Both the position numbers and the translations under genes were made by a program. From NCBI GenBank assembly GCA_031289865.1, contig JAITOQ010000103.1:1-20783 (forward strand): a stretch of DNA of 20,783 nucleotides, in the 5' to 3' direction. Under the pieces are notes generated by a model. That model worked only from the letters and a program-made list of their open reading frames with translations, was not told the origin of the DNA and made no database searches. This DNA comes from Clostridiales bacterium. GTDB taxonomy: Bacteria; Bacillota; Clostridia; Christensenellales; JAISNN01. How positions within the stretch are numbered: position 1 is the first letter of the stretch; each line of letters opens with the position of its first letter. Positions 16,201 through 20,783 of the stretch are shown one piece after another.

Positions 16201-17246
16201 GCGCGGAAAATTGGACGGGCGAAACATGGTCGGGCGGCAAGTGGGACGCAGAGGATAGTAAGATTATCTATGACTACTACTATTTTGTCAATGAATTTTT
16301 GATTTCAAGAGATATCGGAGGGGGTCAAACCCTTGCCGACCGCGCTATCATAAAATGGAAGGACGAATGGGATCAGCCGCAATTTTATGGGAAATCATCG
16401 ACGGGCAGAGTCCTTGACAGAGATGAGCTTTACGGAATTTACGCGCTCGAACTCGCGGAAATGAACCGCGCACGCGCTAATGCGGTGAGCGATGCACGCA
16501 CAAACGCGGTGAAAAATGCGGACACGACGAACGGGATACGCTATCTCGCCAACGTCAATCCGATTGCGGACGGCATGGAGCCTATGTTTGACTACTTTGA
16601 CATCTATTGTCCGCTTTCATACGCTATCTCTAAGGAACTTACGGAATATTGCCGCGCTAACGGAAAAGCCGTTTGGCTCTACACTTGCGTACAGCCGTTC
16701 TTGCCTTATGCAAATCAATTCGCCTACAATCAGCTCTACGAAACCCATATCACGCAATGGCAGGTCTATCTGACGCGGACGGAGGGATATTGGCTATGGC
16801 GGTCGGATTATAACGGCAACAGCAACTACTTTTACGGGTTTAACGGCTTTTTTGACGGAGTATTTATCTATTACGAAAACGGAGAAAAGCCCGAAAGCTT
16901 GACGGCGGGGTCGTTTATGACGGGTATCCGCTTTGAAACCGCGACGGAAAGTATCGAGGAGGTCGAATACTTCATCATGCTTGAAAACATCTTGCTCGAC
17001 CTAAAGAAAAGCGGAAAATTGTCAGCGAAAGACGCCGACGCGTACCTCGCCGAAATGAACAAAAGAGTGTCCTCTTGCTCCAGCTCCATGTCGGAATGGA
17101 CGGCAAGCACCAAAAAAATGAAACAAACTATGGATTGGACACGCGCAACCCTCGGCGAACTCTACTCAAAATATTACTCCGCACGTCCCGATGATTTTAC
17201 GGCGGTCACGGAAGGAAAGTGGAATGCGGGAGTAAATCCGTTTTGA
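13233..17246 (+). CDS. Giant multi-pass membrane protein with Tyr-Gly repeat loop and DUF4091 ectodomain
   Basis: 1337 residues from ATG 13233 (AAGGGGG about 9 bases upstream; an upstream TTG would lie in repeat B6). Residues 1-~575 contain about 14 hydrophobic helices of no family I recognise. Residues ~597-661 are a low-complexity loop of YGxx/PYGG units, followed by a Cys-containing stretch (CRAEQYAAQCCTEE). A further membrane helix lies at ~689-713. With 14 + 1 helices the repeat loop would be cytoplasmic and the last ~620 residues outside (inference). This outer part has a beta-rich region and then a DUF4091-type region, a glycoside-hydrolase-like family: GKAVWLYTCVQPFLPYAN, EGYWLWRSDYN, FDGVFIYYENGEKPESL and FMTGIRFETATESIEEVEYF. 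A surface carbohydrate role is a guess. The stop TGA lies in a degenerate heptamer. Confidence 0.75.
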   Translation: MKNKLYLSYALSSAAFALAVLLLSGVVLFNPIETSLFWGRTALGTINVTMYLTVIAAYAFYMLRPRLTPQIKEWTDILLFVSLFSALITATLTTGYNQESWFLAFSWFVKNYGYMFGFVIGLSMASIMGGFQIFTASYDRAYVQEKGTNAKFRGLFAFVVKFAAIAISLFAVWRYCSHVVLLFALFGYALLFAATALFFKLTAKKSPLNPYAEARFASYSPKSKEEISRLYGEQYNGKKLKNAYIRMFSRAGYAPSKRDLRTVRNLISFFVLFIAIGIYGIIDNSEILFFPGAPIPGTVRGFQIAAIVAAILFILTLTRLIYAELLDVKKNILIEKNRKSAFGGGSLVYIVKSIFEVFALAMAVYYFCIVIYLPNMFIKELAFIAVGAVIYFVAVRLAKKSKKGDRSDVAAKGVYFFAVLLFLGCAALLLWDNLTNGYQYTGYVTAVDNFPFKFILSYWHAAAIGIVVGIVLSDKLHYSFGRTECFSPRNGRAAGISVAVFLIGLLTVGFGHALTLLNGAGGWPPTWEFKLFDIPFGRFFTVAFAAMFPIAFIVDILTNIYLLKKPKNAELADAPIEAAQNGGAVDTVQYGGIARNDVAPYGATYGAQYGSQYGLRQGSSYGSAPYGAQYGSPYGGAPNRAPYGSPYGGAQYGGSPYGGAQQVAAKCRAEQYAAQCCTEEVVAVKKSHALRTFGILLSCILLVASVPLAALLTRSGFSRDILAESDGYFIWAADSYEKVMPKAYVSKVGSKRVDAVTIDVARNEYGSLQLVWNTATEISELNASVYIKEKDGGAIISDASLRLAVTLYEETYPEILAPIDGQSLKKGENTSIWFSFFTDYDQKPGDYRAEIKFTFRAGADTALKEETVNVDISVAPYALPKTAHYFYNLPWDETQVTTDFYAKYKQYNDGSELIDSLHNRTAWYDDVKGEWDFDRPLTEAVIKKTLRDWGATVATGTDLWELWADIQTKALQGGRPDLLMPYISLLNIGSAENWTGETWSGGKWDAEDSKIIYDYYYFVNEFLISRDIGGGQTLADRAIIKWKDEWDQPQFYGKSSTGRVLDRDELYGIYALELAEMNRARANAVSDARTNAVKNADTTNGIRYLANVNPIADGMEPMFDYFDIYCPLSYAISKELTEYCRANGKAVWLYTCVQPFLPYANQFAYNQLYETHITQWQVYLTRTEGYWLWRSDYNGNSNYFYGFNGFFDGVFIYYENGEKPESLTAGSFMTGIRFETATESIEEVEYFIMLENILLDLKKSGKLSAKDADAYLAEMNKRVSSCSSSMSEWTASTKKMKQTMDWTRATLGELYSKYYSARPDDFTAVTEGKWNAGVNPF

Positions 17247-17254
17247 AGTTGAAA

Positions 17255-17373
17255 GTTGAAAGTTGAAAATTAAGGATAAGAATAAGTTGAAAGTTGAAAA
17301 TTAAGGATAAGAATAAGTTGGAAGTTGAAAATTAAGGATAAGAATAAGTTGGGAGTTTGAAGTTGAAAGTTGC
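17255..17373 (+). repeat. Array A8 amplified as 31-bp tandem units
   Basis: A GTTGAAA unit at 17248 precedes three 31-bp units (17255-17285, 17286-17316, 17317-17347), each GTTGRAAGTTGAAA plus ATTAAGGATAAGAATAA. A degenerate fourth unit (17348-17373) follows. Units 1 and 2 are identical and unit 3 has one change. There are no unique spacers, so it is not CRISPR. Confidence 0.92.
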
Positions 17374-17448
17374 GGTATGGCTTTGCTCTAATCAAGGAAG
17401 ACTGTTTTAATTAAGCAAAATTAGCAACAGACAAATGGAAAAGGTATT

Positions 17449-17805
17449 ATGGATAAAGATATTATAAAAAATAAAAGTTTCGATTTTGCCGTTAGGATTG
17501 TTAATTTGTGCGAACATGCCAAGGAAAACAAAATAGCGTTTGTGCTGGTGGATCAGTTGCTTAAAAGCGGTACGAGCATAGGCGCGAACGTGAGGGAAGC
17601 TAGAAATGCCGCGAGTCGGAAGGACTTTGTAAACAAGTTGAACGTAGCATTAAAAGAAGCGGACGAAACGGAGTATTGGCTTGAGTTGTTTTTTCGAACG
17701 AACAAAATAAACGAAGCTGAGTATGAAAGTATTATCAATGACTGTAGAGAACTCATTTACATATTAACGGCAATTGTAAAAAACACAAAAAACATTGAAA
17801 ATTAA
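17449..17805 (+). CDS. S23-type four-helix bundle protein (23S rRNA intervening-sequence protein family)
   Basis: 118 residues, the usual size of the family. The recognisable core is SFDFAVRIVNLCEHAKENKI, the conserved QLLKSGTSIGANVREARNAASRKDFVNKLNVALKEADETEYWLELF, and a last helix ending CRELIYILTAIVKN. It is predicted all-helical, without membrane segments. Family members are encoded in intervening sequences of 23S rRNA genes or stand alone, and they share the fold of Avd proteins of diversity-generating retroelements. No reverse transcriptase or template/variable repeat is seen here. AAAAGG lies 5 bases before the ATG. The gene is bounded on both sides by inverted repeats. Its exact function is not known to me. 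Confidence 0.88.
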   Translation: MDKDIIKNKSFDFAVRIVNLCEHAKENKIAFVLVDQLLKSGTSIGANVREARNAASRKDFVNKLNVALKEADETEYWLELFFRTNKINEAEYESIINDCRELIYILTAIVKNTKNIEN

Positions 17806-17834
17806 AAGCATTAAGATTAGAGCGGAGCGATACC

Positions 17835-17870
17835 TTAACTTTCAACTTTCAACTCTCAACTTTCAACTTA
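17835..17870 (-). repeat. Heptamer array A9, the only A array in reverse orientation
   Basis: Four TTTCAAC/TCTCAAC units preceded by CTTAAC, i.e. GTTGAAA on the minus strand. All other A arrays in the window are on the plus strand. It forms the outer right end of the S23 cassette. Confidence 0.88.
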
Positions 17871-17876
17871 AAACAC

Positions 17877-17906
17877 TTGTCATTCCGTTCGTTCTTGTGG
17901 TATAAT
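17877..17906 (+). promoter_or_regulatory. Promoter producing a probable leaderless pepQ-like mRNA
   Basis: The -35 is TTGTCA (17877-17882), the spacer is 18 bp, and the -10 is a perfect TATAAT (17901-17906) with TGG extension. The expected start point, about 7 bases downstream, is the A of ATG 17913. There is no room for, and no sign of, a ribosome binding site. Confidence 0.7.
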
Positions 17907-17912
17907 GTTATT

Positions 17913-18974
17913 ATGAAAAATGCGGTTCAATTGTTTTTGGAAGACCAATTTGACGCGGTTGTCGTTTTGAAGGACGTAAATAAATACTATTTTACCGATT
18001 TTGTCAGCGAAAACTCCGTGCTTTTGCTGTTTCGGGACAACGCGACGTTTTTTTTGGACAAACGCTACACGGAGGCGGCGCGGGAAAAATTCCGAGGAAC
18101 TCCCGTCGCGGTCGCGGATATCACGGGCGTAAATCCTTACGAAGCCGTGAGAGAGGAGCTTGTCGGGCGCGGCGCAACCCGTTTGGGGTATGAGGACGCG
18201 GCGATTTCTTATGCCGATTACAGAATACTTGAATCATTGGGCATGGTCTTGGTCGGGGAGCGCGGATCGATAGACGAGGCGCGGAAAATCAAGGACGAAA
18301 GCGAGCTTGCGCGTATAGAGAGGGCGGCTGAAATCGCCGATACGGCTTATTCCGCGGCGGTAGGACTGCTGCACGAGGGCGTTTCCGAAAAGGAGATTGC
18401 CGACGAGATTGTTTACAGAATGCGCCGCGAGGGCGCGGAGGACGTTTCCTTTGACCCGATTATCGCGTTCGGAGAGAACACGAGCCGTCCGCATCACGTC
18501 TACACGGAGCGGAAATTAAAGGCGGGTGATGCGGTGACGATGGATATCGGCGCGAAATTTAAGGGCTATTGCTCCGACATGACGCGATCGTTTCTCTACC
18601 GCGGCGGTAAAAATTTACGCTACGCGGAGACGTATTGCACCGTCCTTGAGGGGCAAAAAAACGCGCTTAAACATATAAAAGCGGGAGTTTCGGGGCGGGT
18701 TGCCGACGCTTATGCGCGTGACTTTATTACGCGTGCGGGGTACGGAGAATATTTTACACATTCGTTAGGTCACTCCGTCGGGCTTGAGATTCACGAGGAG
18801 CCGCGCTTGTCGGAGAGAAGTACGGATATCTTAAAGGCGGGCAATATCGTCACAGTAGAGCCGGGGATTTATCTCGAAGGGGAATTCGGTATACGGATAG
18901 AAGATATGGTGTGCGTCACGGAAAACGGCATAGTAAATTTTACAAAAGCCGAAAAAAACATGTGTTTGGAATAG
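17913..18974 (+). CDS. M24 family metallopeptidase (Xaa-Pro aminopeptidase/prolidase-like)
   Basis: 353 residues. The family removes N-terminal residues before proline or splits Xaa-Pro dipeptides with two metal ions. Residues 1-~125 are the creatinase-like N-domain. The pita-bread catalytic domain follows with ligands Asp211 and Asp222 (MDIGAKFKGYCSDMTRSF), His287 (HSLGHSVGLEIHEEP), Glu316 (VEPGIYLEGEFG) and Glu330 (IRIEDM). FGENTSRPHH supplies the usual substrate-pocket histidine. The start at 17913 gives the normal family N-terminus and coincides with the predicted transcription start. Being next to efp is a very common arrangement in Bacillota. Confidence 0.92.
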   Translation: MKNAVQLFLEDQFDAVVVLKDVNKYYFTDFVSENSVLLLFRDNATFFLDKRYTEAAREKFRGTPVAVADITGVNPYEAVREELVGRGATRLGYEDAAISYADYRILESLGMVLVGERGSIDEARKIKDESELARIERAAEIADTAYSAAVGLLHEGVSEKEIADEIVYRMRREGAEDVSFDPIIAFGENTSRPHHVYTERKLKAGDAVTMDIGAKFKGYCSDMTRSFLYRGGKNLRYAETYCTVLEGQKNALKHIKAGVSGRVADAYARDFITRAGYGEYFTHSLGHSVGLEIHEEPRLSERSTDILKAGNIVTVEPGIYLEGEFGIRIEDMVCVTENGIVNFTKAEKNMCLE

Positions 18975-18980
18975 AACGAT

Positions 18981-19010
18981 TTTACAGTATTCTGTAAATA
19001 GTGATAAATT
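18981..19010 (+). promoter_or_regulatory. Possible efp promoter overlapping an 18-bp palindrome
   Basis: TTTACAG-TATT-CTGTAAA (18981-18998) is a perfect inverted repeat. Its left half contains a -35-like TTTACA (18981-18986), and TAAATT (19005-19010, preceded by TGA) lies 18 bp downstream as a weak -10. It could be an operator or simply a hairpin at the end of the peptidase gene. There is no T-run immediately after it. Confidence 0.4.
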
Positions 19011-19042
19011 TTAATAAGAATAAGAACAATTAGGAGGTTCCA

Positions 19043-19615
19043 ATGGGAGTAGGATTTTTATCAGCGGGTGATGTCAGAAAGGGAATGACCTTTGAAATGG
19101 ACGGGAAGGTCATGGTAATCGTAGATTTTCAGCATGTCAAGCCGGGCAAAGGCGCGGCGTTTGTCAGAGCGAAGATCAAAAACGTAATCAGCGGCAGTAT
19201 CGTCGAGCAGACGTTTAATCCGTCGGACAAGTTTGAGTTAGCGGTTATCGAGAGAAAGGATATGCAATATCTCTATTCGGACGGGGGGCTATGCTATTTT
19301 ATGGACCCCGAAAGCTATGAGCAAGTACCGCTCAACGAGTCGCAAGTCGAGAATGCGCGGTATTTTATCAAGGAAAACACAAACGCGACCATTCATTTCT
19401 TTAAGGGCAACGCGTTTTTGGTCGAGCCGCCTAACTTTGTCGAGCTTGAAATCACGGAGTGCGAGCCGGGAATCGCGGGCAATACGGCGACGAACGCGAC
19501 GAAACCCGCCACACTTGAAACGGGGCTTACGCTCAACGTACCGATGTTTGTCAACCTCGGCGACGTGATTAGGATCGACACCCGCGAGGGCGGAGAGTAC
19601 ATGTCGAGAGTGTAA
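19043..19615 (+). CDS. efp: Elongation factor P
   Basis: 190 residues, the normal three-domain length. EF-P rescues ribosomes stalled at polyproline stretches. Domain I has the exposed loop HVKPGKGAAFVRAK, with Lys36 at the position that is modified in many bacteria; no modification genes are visible in the window. The oligonucleotide-binding domains follow, ending with the conserved GLTLNVPMFVNLGDVIRIDTREGGEYMSRV. An ideal ribosome binding site AGGAGG (19031-19036) lies 6 bases before the ATG. Multi-Pro targets visible here include the IF-2 RPPYQ repeats. Confidence 0.97.
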   Translation: MGVGFLSAGDVRKGMTFEMDGKVMVIVDFQHVKPGKGAAFVRAKIKNVISGSIVEQTFNPSDKFELAVIERKDMQYLYSDGGLCYFMDPESYEQVPLNESQVENARYFIKENTNATIHFFKGNAFLVEPPNFVELEITECEPGIAGNTATNATKPATLETGLTLNVPMFVNLGDVIRIDTREGGEYMSRV

Positions 19616-19632
19616 AACACGGGCGTGTTTTT
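19613..19632 (+). terminator. Intrinsic terminator after efp
   Basis: AAACAC-GGGC-GTGTTT followed by further T residues (19614-19632), starting at the stop codon of efp. Short stem, correct position. Confidence 0.6.
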
Positions 19633-19635
19633 AAA

Positions 19636-19767
19636 GTTGAAAGTTGAGAGTTGAAAATTGAAAAGTAACGACAAAAAGAGGTTGGATTCGGGACTCGTTT
19701 GAGATTCTTCGCAAGCTCAGAATGATATCGGCTTTAAGTTGAGAGTTGAAGGTTGAAAAGCAACGAC
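19636..19767 (+). repeat. Composite repeat A10-C7-A11
   Basis: A10 (19636-19672: GTTGAAA, GTTGAGA, GTTGAAA, ATTGAAA, tail AGTAACGAC), element C reverse (19684-19733, loop TT between GC steps), then A11 (19738-19767: GTTGAGA, GTTGAAG, GTTGAAA, tail AGCAACGAC). It leads directly into element F copy 2. The two A arrays share the variant tail AACGAC. Confidence 0.87.
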
Positions 19768-19890
19768 AAAAAGATAAACTATCGCTTTGCATTTTATATT
19801 TAGATAAAAAAACGTTAAAATTTTTGAAAAGAGCGCGAGAAAAAATTTTTATAAAAATTTTGTCTCGCACCTCTCTTATCAATAAATGAA
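19768..19890 (+). repeat. Element F copy 2, upstream of the amino acid kinase gene
   Basis: Similar over its length to 12061-12180. It contains a perfect 20-bp palindrome AAAATTTTTATAAAAATTTT nested in a 45-bp inverted repeat (19830-19874) with arms containing GCGAGA and TCTCGC and outer AGAG/CTCT. The end is within 10-25 bases of the ATG at 19900. Confidence 0.82.
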
Positions 19891-19899
19891 GAGATTATT

Positions 19900-20730
19900 A
19901 TGGCTGTTTCGTTAGTGATCAAGATCGGTTCGATGGCACTGATCAATAGGGATTACAATGACATCAATTACAACGTGTTTGCAAGGCTCTCGAGGGAGCT
20001 TCGTCCGGGGTATGCTTTGGTGTCGAGCGGAGCGACCGAAATCGGGCGGTTGGACTACATAAAACGCGCGGGCGGCGAGCTTGTGGAAGAGAACGGACTG
20101 AGTTATGACGATATCAAGACGGATTACGCCGCGCAGGGTCAGTCGGTTTTGATGCAAAATTACCGCCAATTCGTCGATAGCCGCTACGGTTTGCGTCAAA
20201 TTTTGGTGGAACATCAGCATTTTAACGACGCGGGCAAACGCGCTCATTTAAAAGAGATGCTTATCCGTTGCAGCGAACAGAACGCTATCCCGATAATAAA
20301 TTACAACGACGCGGTGTCCAATGAGGAAAATCGCAAGATGGAGATTCAAGCCATGCGTGAGCGCGGCAAAAAAGCCGTCGAATGCGTGGACAACGACGAA
20401 ACCGCCGCACAAATAGCGTGCCTTGTGGACTGCAAAACCTTGTTGATTCTCACGGGTACGGACGGAATTTATCTCGATATCGACAATCCCGCGACTATCG
20501 TTCGCGAGGTCACGGCGGAAACCTCCGAAAAATTGATCGGAAAAGTCGCCGATCTCCAAAAACATTGCAAGGGCGCAAGCAGGCGCGGCGCGTTCGGCGC
20601 GCTCGCTAAGCTGGAATATATCAAAGAACCGCTCAAAAAAGGCGTAAAAGTCATTATTTCAAGCAGTTCGTATAAAATAGACGATATATTGAGCGGAAAA
20701 GCGCTTAGTACGATGTTTTTTGAAGCGTAG
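19900..20730 (+). CDS. Amino acid kinase family protein, glutamate 5-kinase-like
   Basis: 276 residues. Glutamate 5-kinase phosphorylates glutamate in the first step of proline synthesis. Shared motifs are VIKIGS (6-11, phosphate loop), ALVSSGATEIGR (39-50), AAQGQSVLMQNY (77-88), PIINYNDAVS (131-140; canonical PIINENDTV), VDNDETAAQIA (163-173; canonical FGDNDxLSAxVA) and LLILTGTDGIYL (181-192). The length fits a kinase domain without the C-terminal PUA domain. The differences from canonical motifs mean another small-molecule amino-acid-kinase substrate is possible. No proA is visible, though the window ends 53 bases downstream. GAAGAG about 8 bases before the ATG is the likely ribosome binding site. 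Confidence 0.75.
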   Translation: MAVSLVIKIGSMALINRDYNDINYNVFARLSRELRPGYALVSSGATEIGRLDYIKRAGGELVEENGLSYDDIKTDYAAQGQSVLMQNYRQFVDSRYGLRQILVEHQHFNDAGKRAHLKEMLIRCSEQNAIPIINYNDAVSNEENRKMEIQAMRERGKKAVECVDNDETAAQIACLVDCKTLLILTGTDGIYLDIDNPATIVREVTAETSEKLIGKVADLQKHCKGASRRGAFGALAKLEYIKEPLKKGVKVIISSSSYKIDDILSGKALSTMFFEA

Positions 20731-20752
20731 TTTTTTATAGGATTTTTAAAGA

Positions 20753-20783
20753 TGCGGATAAAAATAAAAGTAGGTGTCATTCT
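20753..20783 (+). repeat. Start of another repeat module, cut by the window edge
   Basis: GATGCGGATAAAAATAAAAG resembles the array tail region, and GGTGTCATTCT (20773-20783) is the beginning of element C in forward orientation. Confidence 0.7.

Larger units (their letters stand above)
17248..17870. mobile_element. Putative cassette: S23-type gene between inverted heptamer arrays and a 20-bp inverted repeat
   Basis: Left side: A arrays (17248-17373) then GGTATGGCTTTGCTCTAATC (17374-17393). Right side: GATTAGAGCGGAGCGATACC (17815-17834) then inverted A array (17835-17870). The 20-bp sequences are inverted copies at 17 of 20 positions, and the arrays extend the complementarity outward for roughly 25 more bases. 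Transcribed, the ends would form a long stem with the S23-type gene in the loop. No transposase is present, and mobility is inferred from layout only. Confidence 0.6.

Noticed and set aside
17255..17373. CRISPR array
   Set aside because: The 31-bp units are directly tandem without unique spacers, and no cas genes are in the window.
17449..17805. Diversity-generating retroelement accessory protein (Avd)
   Set aside because: The fold family is shared, but there is no reverse transcriptase, template repeat or variable repeat nearby. The S23-type motif (SGTSIGANVREAR) fits better.
17877..17912. Upstream TTG start for the M24 peptidase
   Set aside because: These bases are the promoter itself (-35 to -10), and the extra residues do not resemble the family.

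Overview
The window reads as a chromosomal segment from an uncultured Clostridia-type member of the Bacillota (inference). The main evidence is the conserved order rimP-nusA-rnpM(ylxR)-ylxQ-infB-rbfA-nrnA-truB-ribF. Further support comes from a ComA/bacteriocin-type ABC exporter, a Firmicutes-type endonuclease IV relative and AGGAGG-like ribosome binding sites. Every supported gene lies on the + strand, and TGA is used as a normal stop. I found no rRNA, tRNA, CRISPR array, transposase or integrase.

Layout. 1-1638: 3' part of an ABC exporter cut by the window edge. 1639-1939: repeats, a good extended -10 promoter and a structured leader. 1940-11292: the translation/RNA-maturation operon, ending in an unusual TruB-RibF fusion protein. 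11293-13040: a paired-palindrome element, a small SF0329-like protein and an endonuclease IV-like TIM barrel protein. 13233-17246: a very large membrane protein with a Tyr-Gly repeat loop and an extracytoplasmic DUF4091 region. 17248-17870: a cassette holding an S23-type four-helix-bundle gene between inverted repeats. 17913-19615: an M24 peptidase, probably translated from a leaderless mRNA, then efp. 19900-20730: a glutamate-5-kinase-like amino acid kinase.

The unusual part is between the genes. Almost every intergenic gap holds a modular repeat made of three to five tandem 7-bp units followed by a shared tail close to ATTAAGGAT. Three heptamer types occupy the same slot: A (GTTGARA), B (GCARAAT, or ATTYTGC on the other strand) and D (GTAATAR). 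They join to a hairpin element C (ATTCTGAGC-loop-GCGAAGAAT, seven full-length copies plus fragments), to a ~120-bp AT-rich palindromic element F, or to a paired palindrome E. A and D carry stop codons in all three frames. They sit directly on the 3' ends of genes, and four genes have their last codons and stop inside an array. B carries no stop codons and is found in front of starts or inside gaps.

Two places suggest that these arrays shape genes. In truB-ribF the same A heptamers, arranged in 48-bp units that keep the frame open, encode the linker joining two enzymes that are normally separate. Around the S23 gene, A arrays and a 20-bp inverted repeat form a long potential stem resembling the inverted-repeat plus S23-ORF layout of 23S rRNA intervening sequences, but between protein genes. 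Heptanucleotide tandem repeats of a comparable kind (STRRs) are known in cyanobacteria; I recall this from general knowledge and could not search for it here.
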